A stretch of 64,000 bases of DNA from Myotis daubentonii (GCF_963259705.1 NC_081844.1:43651341-43715340), one strand, 5' to 3'; positions 34,719 through 46,651 are shown, numbered from the stretch's first letter. Notes: a model not told the origin generated them from the letters alone. Translations and numbers: made by a program.

Positions 34719-36371
34719 AATAATAATAAATTGGGAACCATGAATCCAAGAGTTAACATCTCTAAATTTGTGCACACATTAAGATTACCTGAAATTTTAG
34801 AGGGATCAGGTGGGAAGGAAAATATATTTTTTAAATAAATGTTTTTATTCTATTTACAAATGTCTAATTTATCAAATTGCTGTAGGCCAGAGGTATCTTA
34901 GGATAGATAAGACAAAGATAAAAAAAACAGTGATATTGCATATAAAATAATAAAATTATTATAATTCTTATCAGTTCATTTAGTCCCATTATTAATTCTT
35001 ATTGATCTTTATCTTTTTGTTAGCAGTTTTATGCATCCAGTTTTTCCTTAGAGTTGTATAAATTTTATCTATTTCAGTGCTAATGTTTTTAAAGTTATTA
35101 GAAACCTGCATTTTACAGTTTGTCAAGTTTTTTTTTTTTTTTTTTTTTAATGAATCTTTGAAGATGAGACACATTTGTAGGAATACTTTCCCCCCAGAGT
35201 ATCAGAATAAAATAATAATTTTCTATAAATGATAAAAGACTAAAACATGGCTACAATTAAAAATCTGGTGAGAGTTCATATTCATACAAAAATAAATGAT
35301 ACAATTGACTTAGTTATCCATTCAAAACTTAGTTTAACCATATATTAATTATTTGTTTAAGTTCCTGTCTCCATGAACCTTCTACAACTTCCATCAACCT
35401 TCTGGAACATACATAATACCTTTCACTTTTTGACCTATCATTTTTTTCTCTTATTTTGAAACAAACATTTTACTTTAGAACAAAATTTCTTCCCTTTTTC
35501 TTTCTTCACACACACAACCCCAACAAAAACCAACAGACAAAAAAATCCCCAAATAGCTAAAATAACCCTTCAAATATCTTTATAACTTCCTTATCTCAAA
35601 AGATCATTTTTTTTCTCTCAACAAAAGAGAATCTTCATGCTTCCTATTTTCTTCTATTAAAAACATACATCGTACATTTTATATACAGTCACTTCATTTT
35701 ATCATTATTGTTTTTAGTAGGTTTGTAAAAACATAGCTCTTTTACAAACCAGTTTTGGTAAGGGAGGTTATGTAGCAGTTTGTTTGGGTTTTTTCCCCCT
35801 TCTGTCTCTGTGAGCAATGATTTGCTCAGTTTCTTGGTGTTTACATTTCAAAGGCATGATAAAATTTATAACTTCCAGAGACAGAAATACTCTAAGTTAA
35901 TTGGCATTAGTTATTTGACTATGCTTCCTGTGTGTTTAACATACCAAATAAACCTAATTAGCTTATTTTCCCCTTTTTATGAGGGGAGATAAGTTTTCTT
36001 TAAAATGTTTCAGGAGCCTCTGGAACATCCCAAAGTCATTATTTAGAACATTTGATCTTGGGAAGTTGTCAAAAACATCAAAAGTTTTAAAGCATTTGGT
36101 CAAATAAAATCACGTCATTGTGGAACAACACATAATGAAATAATACTTAATTATTCATTATTCAAAGTTACAATAAAACATTTCAAAGACAAATACAGAA
36201 GGTTGCATAGTTGTGAGCAAAATTTAGCTCTTTTAATATTAAGAATACTTGGTTTAGTTAAACAATAAAAGACCTGATTATAAAAAATATAGAACATTAT
36301 TTATATAAAACATAAAATCTTTGTTTTCTTTATAATCTTTTTAAAGAACATATCCATAGTACAGGAATGTG

Positions 36372-36414
<43 letters not shown>

Positions 36415-36637
36415 TGGGTGGTGTGTTTAGCAGAGAAATAAAGTTTTAGCTTTACATAAACACACCATTGTTATTAAAAAGCCTAATTTTCAAAAATAAC
36501 CCTTATTAAAGGAAATTCAATTTTAGCCAGCTTAATTTTGAGGAAAATTTTTGAAATAACTAGGACAGTTTCTATTTCTTATTTATATAAGAGCTTAAGT
36601 TATTTAAGCCTATTAAGTAGAGCTCTTTATAAACCAA
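34719..36637. other. AT-rich intron 1 segment
   Basis: No exon evidence. It contains a T run at 35,130-35,148 and a GT microsatellite at 36,378-36,412 (about 17 units). Some of the AT-rich part may be very old LINE sequence. Confidence 0.4.
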
Positions 36638-37037
36638 CTAGAGGCCCAGTGCACAAAATTCATGACGGAGGGGGGTTCTTCAGCCCGGTCTGCACCCTCT
36701 CCAATCTGGGACCCCTCAGGGGATATCCAACTACTGGTTTAGGCCCGATTCCTGTGGTTTAGGCCCACATGGATCAGGCCTAAACTGGCAGTCAAACATC
36801 CCTCTCACAATCTGGGATGACTAGATCCTAACCACTCACCTGCCTGCCTGCCTGATTGCCCCTAACCCCTCTGCCTGCCTAATCGCCCCTAACTGCCCTC
36901 CCCTGATGGCCTGATCACCCCTAACTGCCTCTGCCTCAGCCCCCACCACCGTGGCTTTGTCCAGAAGGAAGTCGGACATCTGGAAGATGGCCAGTCAACC
37001 TGGTCTAATTAGCATATTACCCTTTTATTAGTATAGA
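36638..37037 (-). mobile_element. non-autonomous Helitron (HeliBat type)
   Basis: CTAGAGGCCCAGTGCACAAA on the left. The right end CCTTTTATTAGTATAGA is the complement of the 5' terminus TCTATACTAATAAAAGG. Confidence 0.9.
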
Positions 37038-37041
37038 TAGA

Positions 37042-37672
37042 TTATCTAGGGTAGGATTGCTTAAATGGGGGGAAGCCTTTTTCAGCAGGAGGAGATGCTC
37101 TTGGCAGACAAAAATACATAGCCTTATATCTGGACTGATAGCCAGCCATATGCACTACACTGCCAAACCGGTCATTAAAAAATTGAATCACTTTCTTACA
37201 CCTTACACCAAACAGCTGTTGCCCTTAAAACCCTTCTTCAGCCCCCACCTTAGGTTCTCCCTTCACAGTTCACCCATAGTAGGTTCTAATTGGTCGGTTT
37301 CTATGCCAATCAGCGTCAAAAGCTCTGCCTTCTAGGCAGCCACTGGCTCCTTGAAATTCACCCAGATTTGGGTCTGATTGGTTGGTTTCTATGCCAGTCA
37401 ACATCTCCGGGCCTGATCATATAGGTGGGGCTGATCAGCAGCCATCCCAGGCTGCTGGCAAGTGGGCTGAACTGCTGACCTCTGGGAGAGAGAGAGAGGC
37501 TTGACTGCTGGCAAGGCCTTGCTTCTCTCTCCAGGCCTAGCTAGCAGCCACTGCCACTGCTGATCGGCCCCACCTCTCTCTCTCTCCAAGAGGTCAGCAG
37601 TTCAGCCCGCTCGCCTGCCGTGCGCCCAGCCTTCGGTCATTTTGCTTGTTATGACCCTGGCTCTTTATATAG
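37042..37672. mobile_element. unclassified repeat, possibly Helitron-derived
   Basis: The right end (GCTTGTTATGACCCTGGCTCTTTATATAGG) loosely resembles a reversed HeliBat 5' end, and a CTAG lies at 37,046. The middle has two diverged copies of a TTGGTYGGTTTCTATGCCA block (near 37,290 and 37,379), as in LTR promoters. A perfect 20-bp inverted repeat lies at 37,464-37,483 and 37,589-37,608. Confidence 0.35.
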
Positions 37673-38410
37673 GTTTATTCATTCTCTGGAAGTAGACAAC
37701 ACACAGATATATATACAGACAACTGGAGCCCTGGTAGTTTTAATTAAGCATTTTTTAGCCATGAGACAAATAAAATAAGGCAAAATCCATTAACTTACTA
37801 TAGTTGTAACAAGTTAAATATATTCATTCAGGTGGCAAGATTTGCATTCGTCCTTGAGAAACATTTTTTTAAGGAGACTGAGGGGAGGGCTTTCCAGACA
37901 CTTGTGCTTCTTTCCCTTTGGTTCATTTAGTCTTGGGCAGTGGTGGCCTGTGTTTACATTTCTGGTTAATATCAGAAAGACCTTGAAAACTACTAAGGCT
38001 TAAAACATTTTACTTGACTTCTAAGCTTACCAAATTTCTGATCATAGAGTTAATAAATTCTTTGAAATATCTTGTCAGGTTTCAGGTAGGACAAATAATA
38101 AGAAAAGCATCTGCTCAATGACCAGAGTTTATTTTAGGATTCTCTTAGATTATTTGTCTTTTAGAAACTTCTGATTAGTAACCAAAGAATATATTCCATG
38201 GTGTTGGAGAGATTTGGATTTCTCTCCTTATTAAATCTTTTTTTTTTCTTTTTAATGACAAACAACATAACAGACATAGACAAGTGAAGGCAACAAAAGA
38301 GTGCAATTAATGAGTACTCATGGGACACTCACGCCCATCCCCCCTCGAGGCACTTCTTACAAATAGGAGCCATGAAAAGTTTCTCCCTAGGGGAAAAAAA
38401 TTTTTTTTTC
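37673..38410. other. intron 1, nothing recognised
   Basis: AT-rich single-copy sequence, no exon or repeat end visible. Confidence 0.35.
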
Positions 38411-38625
38411 CTGCTGGCCGTGTGGCTCAGTGGTTGAGCATTGACCTGTGAACCAGCAGGTCATGGTTAGATTCTGTGGTCAGGGCACATGCCCTGGTTG
38501 TTGGCTTCATCCCCAATGTGGGAAGTGCAGAAGACAGCCAATCAATGAATCCCTCTCATCATTGATGTTTCTATCTCTTTCTCCCTCTCCCTTCCTCTCT
38601 GAAATAAACATATATTTTTTAAAAA
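38411..38625 (+). mobile_element. Ves SINE
   Basis: CTGCTGGCCGTGTGGCTCAG head, CATTGATGTTTCTATCTC body and CTGAAATAAACATATATTTT tail. It is followed within a few bases by a second Ves in the opposite orientation. Confidence 0.9.
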
Positions 38626-38627
38626 AT

Positions 38628-38780
38628 TATGAGAGAGAATCATTGATTGGTTGCCTCATGCATACCCCACAATGGGTATCGAGCCTGCAGCCCTGGCGTG
38701 AGCCCTGACCACAGAATTGAACCATGACCTCCTGGTTCATAGGTCGATGCTCAACCATAGAGCCATGCCAGCTGAGCATA
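38628..38780 (-). mobile_element. Ves SINE, tail-truncated
   Basis: Reverse copy that begins inside the body at TATGAGAGAGAATCATTGAT and ends at the head complement AGCCATGCCAGCTGAGC. Confidence 0.85.
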
Positions 38781-40154
38781 ATTCTAATTTTTTAATGCAT
38801 ATTCATTCAGAGGTTATTATGGAGGTAGCTGGCTTTATTTTTCTTATCATGCCACTTCCTTAAATAAAAGTGAGCTGGGCATATGATTGTAAATTCTATG
38901 TAAATGTTAAGGCAGGTATAAATTTGGGGTAAAATTTAATAGAGGAAGTTTTCTGTAGGATATGTGAGAAGAGAGTAGGCAGGAGGCCTTAATTGTTAAA
39001 TTAAGGAGTGTTTTATTCTACCATATGGCCATTGTTGAAAAGTTGTACAGTGTCCGACAGGCACACACGTTTCATTAGTAATTGTTATTTAATTGTAAAA
39101 ACTATTATTTCTCTCAATTTATGTGTATTATATATTTTCAAAGGAGGTTGTTAGGACTTACTAATTCGTTTGGAGCTAACTACTTAATAAATGAACTATT
39201 AGATATTTATTTTGTCCTAAGAGTACCATAAAAAATTCCTGAGACATTAAGGACACTGAACATCTGGGACTTATTTCATCTTGTAGAATCTGACGCTATC
39301 TTTTCTGAAGTTTCCCTTTTGTAAGATATTTGGGGTTAAGTTTCTCTTGTCTACTTGGTTCTCACTGACTTTTCTTTTCCGTTTGAGCACATCACTTGCA
39401 GAACTGAAGAAAGACAGTATGGCAAATGTGCAATTAGTGAGGTTGAGGATTGCATGAAATGGATGGCAGAGAGTTTGGGGGAAATGCCTAAACTTCTTCC
39501 TTGGGCAAAAGATCTTATCATCTGGTCCATACCTGATTTTCATCTACAATCAGGTTACCCTGCGTTATGCCATGTAGAGTGACTTGTGGAAACTCAAACT
39601 TGTCATGTTTCACATCTCTGTACATTAAACCAGTGCTACTTTGCTACATGGAATGTGATCTTCTATATCTCTTACCTTCTCCAACATGCTAAAATTTTTC
39701 ATCATCTTTTCAATGTGTGCTTGAAACCTCAGAACACAGAACCCTGATCGCTCTAGTTGATTAAAGAACTCCTTTTCAGTTCTCTCATGGCTTCTTAGGC
39801 CATTTCTGCTTGATCACACATTACATTATACTGTTTGATTTAATTCTATTTAAACCCTTACCAGATGGTAATGGAAGGGGACCATATTTTATGCATATTT
39901 CGATATATTGCAGCAAGTACCATGCTTGGTGATGAGTAGATGCTCTAGATGTCTTTGAAAAAAGATGGAATAACTGGAAGAGTGAGAAAATATGCTTCTG
40001 CCCCTTTCTCTGTTGTCTCCTAAATATTCCAGCCCATAGTAATTTCTTCTTTTTTCAAATGTTCTCATTTATACAGCCACATGCTTCACTGAATTATTTT
40101 AATATTTAATATCAATGTGTATCTCACCATTATATATTCCTTAATGTCATATAA

Positions 40155-40156
<2 letters not shown>
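38781..40156. other. intron 1, nothing recognised
   Basis: The overlapping opposite-strand open frames near 39,271-39,582 (75-90 codons) lack splice or family support. Confidence 0.35.
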
Positions 40157-40208
<52 letters not shown>

Positions 40209-40234
40209 CCTACCTACCTACCTACCTACCTATC
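40157..40234. repeat. (TATC)n/(TACC)n microsatellite
   Basis: About 50 bp of CTAT followed by about 26 bp of CTAC repeats. Confidence 0.95.
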
Positions 40235-40879
40235 AGCTGTCATCGGAGTTTCACGGCCCTAACACACTATATACATATTTGAGAAATGTCTCAATATTGT
40301 TTACTGTGACAAAATGCTCAAGTGCATTTTCTTCTGCCATTGTTATAGTGTTTTTCTTAGTTACCTTTGCAGATGTTTCCTCCTCTCTCGACATTTATTA
40401 AATATTAGTGGTCTGCAAAACTGGATTTTCGGTCATTTTCTTTTCGTGAATGATGCTGTATCTTTATGTTCAACACTGACTTTACTTATCGTAGTACTCA
40501 AATTACTCACATACTCAGGTCTAGCCCAGACCTTGTATTTGAGTTCTTGTACTGTATATTTTCTTACATGACATTTCTGTGGTAAGGCTCAAAAGCAAGT
40601 CAAACTCTCATTGACCACAAATGATATTTCCCTGAAATGTGACCTATTTCCAGGGTTTATTGCCTAGGGAATGGCCTACTTATTCATCCTGTTGCATTAG
40701 GTAGAATCCTAGGGAGTTATTCTTGCCAACGTTCACTATCCCCTCTTCTCTGTTCATACCTGATTCCTTATCAGATCTTGTCAAACTCACCTGCTAAATA
40801 TTTACTATCAGTATGTGCTTCAAACAACCATCAAGCTCTATTAGATCAAACTACTGTCATGATTTTTCTAACAATGGTT

Positions 40880-41462
40880 TTCTCTCTACTCTACTAACTG
40901 GATTCTTGCTTTCATCCTGTCTAGTCTCTATAGCCAGTGTAATCTTTCAATAGGCAAAACCAGTTATAATACTATCTGCTTATAATCTATCAGTGCATTT
41001 TAGGATCAGAAACATGCCCTCAAAGGCTTTGAGTGTCCTTACATTTCTGTAGTCCTCCCTAGCACTGCTAGCTCTTCCCTCACTTTCTCCACTCCATTCT
41101 GGCTGGCTTCTTTTCAGTATCTAGTTCCATCCACACTTTTTCATGCCACGGGGCTTTTGCACATGGTATTCAGGTACTCTCTTTGCCTGGAATGCTACAG
41201 TCCTTGCATCTTTTTTGATCTCCAGAAGTCAGACTAAGCATTACTTCTTTGGGGTAGCTTCCTCCAACCTCTTTGATTTTGTCACACTTTTAATTTCCCA
41301 CTCTTTATATGATTCTCTGATTAATATTTGTCTTTCCTGAGAGATTTTAAGCTTCATGAGAACTGACAGCATGTTGACTTTGGTCCGTTCTTGTATTTCC
41401 AGTGTCCTATGTTTTGTTTAGCACACAGTAGTCATCCAATATGATTTGTTAATGGAATAAAT
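40880..41462 (+). mobile_element. L2 LINE 3' end
   Basis: In L2 order: ATCTATCAGTGCATTTTAGG, CACTTTCTCCACTCCATTCT, GGGGCTTTTGCACATGGTAT, TTGCCTGGAATGCTACAGTC, then AGCACACAGTAGTCATCCAA near the 3' end. Confidence 0.75.
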
Positions 41463-41493
41463 ACATTTCTAACTTTTCTTCTCTTTTTTGTAG

Positions 41494-41587
41494 GTCTGCC
41501 ATTTTCATTAATAACTGCCACTTAGAGGTACCCAAGTAAAGGATTTTTGCTATATTTAATATTTTCCAGTTCAGGTTGGAGGTGCAG
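41494..41587 (+). other. candidate 5' untranslated exon
   Basis: A strong pyrimidine tract and acceptor (CTTCTCTTTTTTGTAG) precede 41,494, and CAG|GTAGCA at 41,587/41,588 is a usable donor. No coding potential. This is a possible alternative leader exon only; the sequence cannot show that it is spliced. Confidence 0.25.
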
Positions 41588-41753
41588 GTAGCAGCAAGGA
41601 TGGGTAATTTTCATTTTAAAATATTCATAATTTCTGAAATAATTTCTAAAACTGTATATTGTACAGTTTTATTAGATTTTAAAAGTTTCATTTCTGTTTT
41701 CTTTGAAATAAAAAGACTGTAAATAACCCATTTTCTTTTTCTTTTTTTTTTAG

Positions 41754-41823
41754 GTTTAGAAAAATATAGGATGTTTTTAGAGGAAATTTCAGAGTTAATT
41801 TTGAGTGAAATGCCAAAAGCTGA
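41754..41823 (+). CDS. DDX60: DDX60-like antiviral helicase, first coding exon
   Basis: DDX60 is an interferon-induced cytoplasmic Ski2-like DExD/H-box helicase. It supports RIG-I-like receptor signalling and restricts several viruses. The ten exons here encode only its N-terminal region of unknown biochemical role. This exon follows a long pyrimidine tract and AG at 41,752-41,753 and ends at GA|GTGAGT. The first in-frame ATG is 41,771; the encoded peptide MFLEEISELILSEMPKA resembles residues about 9-24 of human DDX60 as I remember it. The frame is open upstream of that ATG (LEKYR), and the position corresponding to the human start codon reads TTA. Translation therefore begins seven residues later here, or an upstream exon supplies the start. 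It ends after two bases of a codon. Confidence 0.8.
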
Positions 41824-42434
41824 GTGAGTAATATTGTGGTAATAAAAGAGATATAAAATTCTATGTCCTATTTCTATTTATCTATTTGACCTTAAAGTGA
41901 TCTCTATTTATCTATCTCATCATCTATCTTAGTATATAGTATAGTGCATTAAATATGTATATAGTTGTATATATGATTATTTAACACAACTTTTAGAGCT
42001 GGTTGATGGTGAATGGGAACATTTTTTTTCTTGCATTCTTTGTCTACAGCTGTCAGTGAACCCATTGTTTTATAAAGGAATGAAATTGATTAAACGGGAA
42101 GAAAATATGATACAGGTCCATATTCAAAATATGGGTGTTAAATTCCTGAGTCCAATCCAGATTTTGCCGTATGGCTTTAGATAATCTTCCCTATCATTTT
42201 GTGCCTAAGTTCCCTTCTCTATAGAATGGACTGATCCTGCCTTCTTTTTTTTGAAAGATAGTCATGAATATGGGTATATTTGAAATGTTTTAGCATTGAG
42301 CCTGACGTGAATGGTTACTCAGTAAATTCAGCTATTGATGATAGTGATATTGAGCTAATAACAGGCTGCTGCCTTTTTTTTTTGGACCTTATTTAATTTA
42401 TATCTAATTTTTGTTTTAACTCTTTTTATTTTAG

Positions 42435-42624
42435 CTATTCCAGTATATTCAATGATTTTGTTGAATCTGAATTTTTTCTCATTGATGGAGATTCATTGCT
42501 TGTCATGTTCATATGTGAGGAATCATTAAAGCAGGGACAGGAGCTCCATTTCTTCTATTTGGTTGAACGCTACCTTGTGGATATTATTAGTAAAGGAGGA
42601 CAATTTGCCATAGTTTTCTTCAAG
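42435..42624 (+). CDS. DDX60: DDX60-like, coding exon 2
   Basis: Acceptor TTTTATTTTAG, donor AAG|GTACCA, 190 bp, frame open throughout. It encodes residues 18-81 if numbering starts at 41,771, including YSSIFNDFVESEFFLIDGDS and, near the end, YLVERYLVDIISKGGQFAIV. The acidic IDGDSLL motif (residues 34-40) after a helix, followed by a strand ending in FFK, resembles the opening of a PIN-like fold; that is inference. It ends in phase 0. Confidence 0.9.
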
Positions 42625-43722
42625 GTACCATGTGACAGTTGAATCCTTTTCTATGATTTGAGAACTAAAACTAAAATTTCTATTATAAAAGTGTTTTCCT
42701 ATTACAAGTTGAAATATATCTATAAATATATAGAAAAGTTAGAAGGAAGAACAGAAAACAATTACCCATAATCACAGTATTCAGAAGTTACAAAAAATTG
42801 TTTATTATTCACAATAATGGAACTTTGTTGTAAGAACATGCAGAATTATGAAAGAGGATGAGAAACGCCCTAAACAGTGGTCTAATGGATCTCTGGATTC
42901 TAGACTTCTAACTTCTGTCTTCAAAACTCAGCAGTCAATGTATTTGATCCCAAAAGAATGTCAAAACTCACTAACACTGCTTTTTTTTATTATTTGCTCT
43001 ATAGTACCTACCTCCAAGGGAATATATTTGGTCTGCTTTTTTTTTTATTATTAATACAATTAATCATAAAATTTTAACAATTCAAATACAGATATGTATA
43101 ACCACTACCACCCCTTCCTCATCCTATCCCTGAAGGAGTTTGGTGTATGTCTGTTCAATAACATTTTGCAATCCACACTATTGTTAAATTTTTTTTAATA
43201 TTGCTGACTGCTTGCATGCAGTGTTTTGAATAAAGATCCAGGTTTCTAGCCTAACACTTAGAATCAGTTTATTGCACTAATTTTGGTCTGTTGAGAAAAA
43301 CCTATGCAGTTTCAGGAGGGTTTCAACGACCTGGGGACTGTCTTCTCAAATAAAATGATCCACCACAGCTTCCTTTTCCTGGATAATTTATATCCACCAT
43401 TTGCTTTGAAATATTTTATGCCCTTTTTTTTTCTTTTTTCATTTTGAAATGCGATTGGAGGGAAAAGAATTAGAATGGGAAGGGAAAGTGTGATAAATCC
43501 CAAGTATTGTGTGCCTGCTTAAAAGGGGTACACATATTTACATCCAAACTGTGGTTTATGGCATGTATTTGGGAGATGACAGTCAAGGTTTAAAGGTCTC
43601 TAAAACAGAGCAGAAGTGTGTTGGAACCTATTCCTTTAATAATTTTAGTGATATGTGTTAACTAAACCGGTAAACTACTAAATGATAATTTCAAAATAAT
43701 GTACTTTACCCCTCCCACACAG

Positions 43723-44064
43723 GATGCTGAGTATGCATATTTCAACTTCCCTGAAATTCTTTCTTTGAGAACTGCTTTAATTCTTCATCTTCAGCATAAT
43801 AACACCATTGATGTTCGAACACAATTTTCTGGATGCTTATCACAAGAATGGAAAAATTTTTTGGAAGAGAGTTACCCATATTTCCTGATAGTTGCAGATG
43901 AAGGCTTGAACGATCTACAAACACATCTTTTCAACTTTTTAATCATTCAGTCTTGGTCAATGAAGGTCAATGCTGTGCTTTCCTCAGGACAAGCATCTGA
44001 CGTTCTTCGACTTTATGCGTACTTTATGCTAAGCAGGCACAGACAACAAACGTTTTTCAAGCAG
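43723..44064 (+). CDS. DDX60: DDX60-like, coding exon 3
   Basis: 342 bp, acceptor CCCACACAG, donor CAG|GTAATT, phase 0 at both ends. It encodes residues 82-195: DAEYAYFNFPEILSLRTALI at the start, YPYFLIVADEGLNDLQTHLF in the middle. The conserved acidic DAE and VADEG positions could be further metal-site residues of a PIN-like domain (inference). Some positions (LQHN, FSGCLSQ) look more like human DDX60L and others (FLEES, VADEG) more like DDX60, from memory. Confidence 0.95.
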
Positions 44065-45089
44065 GTAATTTATATCAAAATTTCTATTTTAAATAATTTT
44101 CTAAATTATTTGACTCAGTTCTTTTTTTACCTCTTCTATGGAAATTATCATAGATTTAACAGAGAGGTATTGAGCATTAATAATAATAATGACGCAAGTA
44201 CAGTAACTTATTGAGCATTTCCTGTCATAACAATAGTGCTTGGTTCATCCCATGAGTCATTTTATTTAACCCTCACAACAACCCTGCAAGGTAGGTGTTA
44301 GTATCATCTATTTTGCAGATAAGGAAGTAGATACCTGAATAAGCAATCTGCTCATCATCAATACCAAATTAATAACGCAGTATGGATTTGAAAAGAAGCA
44401 GTCTGACTCTAGCCTTTATTTGTTTAATTACTGTGTGGTATGAAGGTCAGAAATGCATTAAACAGGAGGTAAAATATATGCCTCTGTTGCTGAGACATAC
44501 TGATAAAATGATATTAAAAACAGCAGCTTTTAATGAGAAAACCATGGAGAAGGTTGATGACGAAGGAAAATAATTGAAATAAGTTTATTTCTTAACATTA
44601 AATCATTAACAAGATTAATAAGCACTTAGGATTTTGATTCCATGATCTTATTATTTTGTTGTATTGGTGTATTTGACAATTACTATATTGAACTCTTGGG
44701 TCAAAAATACATACTGATTTTATAAAGAAATATAATTTTTGTTTAATTTTCACCATGTAGAGTGAATTTTTAAAATGAAGATAATTCTATATGATATTTG
44801 AGTCAGCTAACATTTTTACTCTTTGAGGATAGTGTCACACACTCCCTCATGGTTTTGGAGACCTCCAGCTGGTTATCATAAAACCTGATAAGATCGTTTA
44901 TTTTGCTTTAGTTAGAACTCCAGTCATCAAACTCTGGTTGTTTACTGTTAGCTGAACAGTCCTGGGATTCATTTTTATATTGGGAGGAGGACCTAGAATC
45001 AATTTATCTCATTTTATTCTGTTAGAGCAATTTGAATCTGAGTTTGAAGAGTGCCCTATGAATATTCTTCCCCATCTCTCTTTAAGAGG

Positions 45090-45313
45090 AATTTTAAAAA
45101 TATTTTTTTATAAATTTTAGAAGGAGTGGAAGGGTGAGGTAGAGAGAGAGAAACACCAATGTGACAGAGAAACATCAATTGGCTACCCCCTGCACACCCC
45201 CTACTGGGGATCGAGCCCACAATCCCAGGCATGTGCCCTGACCAGGAATCAAACCAGTGACTTTTTGGTGCATGAGACTATGCTCAACCAACTGAGCCAC
45301 ACAGACCAGGGCT
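45090..45313 (-). mobile_element. Ves SINE
   Basis: Reverse-oriented and full length. Right end CTGAGCCACACAGACCAGGG. Confidence 0.85.
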
Positions 45314-45366
45314 TAATGGAGGATTTTATTTTTGATAAAATAATTTATTTTCTAATTTACTATACC

Positions 45367-45590
45367 CATGGTCGGCAAACTGCGGCTCTTTGGCCCCTTG
45401 AGTGTGGCTCTTCCACAAATACCACGTGCGGGCGCGCACATACAGTGTGATTGAAACTTTGTGGCCCATGCGCAGAAGTCGGTATTTTGTGGAAGAGCTG
45501 GTATTTTGTGGAAGAGCCACGCTCAAGGGGCCAAAGAGCCGCACGTGACTCACGAGCCGCAGTTTGCCGAGCCGAAGTTTGCCAACCACT
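45367..45590. mobile_element. palindromic hAT miniature element
   Basis: CATGGTCGGCAAACTGCGGC on the left and the complement CAGTTTGCC...GCCAACCACT on the right. The two halves are long inverted repeats around an asymmetric GTGTGATTGAAACTTTGTGG centre. An ACTATAC sequence flanks both sides, probably the target duplication. Same family as 17,882, 56,622 and 62,984. Confidence 0.8.
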
Positions 45591-45842
45591 ATACAATCAC
45601 CATAAAGTGATTATTTATCAATTTGAAGACTGTGTGATATGCAAATAAAAGTGCAATGTATGTTGCTAAGGGCCTTTGCTGAATGATAGTACTTGGGAGG
45701 AGGTTATGCTATTCTCTACTTATGTGTATGTTTGAAATTTTTCATAATAAAATAGAATGGACACAGTGTTTCTTTTTGAGATTTTGGAAATGTTGTAAAA
45801 TTCGATTATGGTTATGGTTGCGCAACTCTGTACATTTACCTA

Positions 45843-46341
45843 TGGCGGTTCTCCAGCTGCATCCACCACGGCTAGAGAGTGAACTAGTCCTGAGTAGGAG
45901 TGACTGGGGACTGAGAAAGAGAAACAGACACAGAGACAGTAGTTAAAGCTGGGACCAGGTGGGACACTGTTCTTGGATGGAGAGACAGTGATGCAGAGCT
46001 AGTGCAGCGCATTTATTATATACAGCATGATATCAGGAAGTTTTACTAGAGTTGCAGACAAAGGAAATTATGTGAAATTATGCTTACCGAAGATCAAGCT
46101 GTAATTCTTCATTCTTGTGGCTTCTCATAATTGTCAGGCCTCACTGAGCCCGGATAATTGCATCCGCCCCTGGTGCCTGGCTGAACTTAGATAATGGCAC
46201 CCACCCTCTGGCACCTGAGCTATATAGGTCAGGACTGACAACATTCCTGCCTTTTGGCAAGGTATGTGTCCAGGACATGGCTTTGCCGAGCCGAGCCGCT
46301 GGACTCAGCTGATGATCTTTGCTCAGGTGCTCTCCCAGACA
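45843..46341 (-). mobile_element. LTR-like insert with 17-bp flanking repeat
   Basis: Read on the minus strand it begins TGTCTGGGAG, has a promoter-like CTATATAG and then an AATAAA (about 46,012), and ends in CCGCCA. This is the layout of a retroviral LTR (U3, R, U5). The insert is flanked by CTCTGTACATTTACCTA (45,826-45,842) and CTCTCTACATTTACCTA (46,342-46,358). A 4-6 bp duplication would be usual for an LTR, so the long duplication is odd. No gag, pol or env sequence is adjacent. Confidence 0.6.
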
Positions 46342-46651
46342 CTCTCTACATTTACCTAAAACCATAGAATTGTACCCTTAAAGTGAGTGAGCTTTATGTT
46401 ATGATAAATACACTTTCATAAAATTGTTTAAAAAATTAAATGCACTAAATTCCCAGACAAAAATTCATTTGAAAATGACAAAATAATGCTGGCTGGAAGG
46501 GTTTAAAAGCAGTGTTGATGATCAATAATTAGTGTAAAACTTTTTTTTTTGCTTAGAAATATAATAATTATGTCTTCAATATCTGATTTTTCTGTATTAG
46601 AAAGTAATTAGATATTTTTAACAATTTATGTGATTTGTCTTCCTTTTACAG

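Larger units (their letters stand above)
44065..46651. other. intron 3 contents
   Basis: GT-AG intron of 2.6 kb. It holds a MIR remnant (44,224-44,340), a Ves SINE, a palindromic hAT element and an LTR-like insert that itself sits in an old L1 3' end (about 45,690-46,440). The rest is AT-rich with nothing recognised. Confidence 0.7.
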
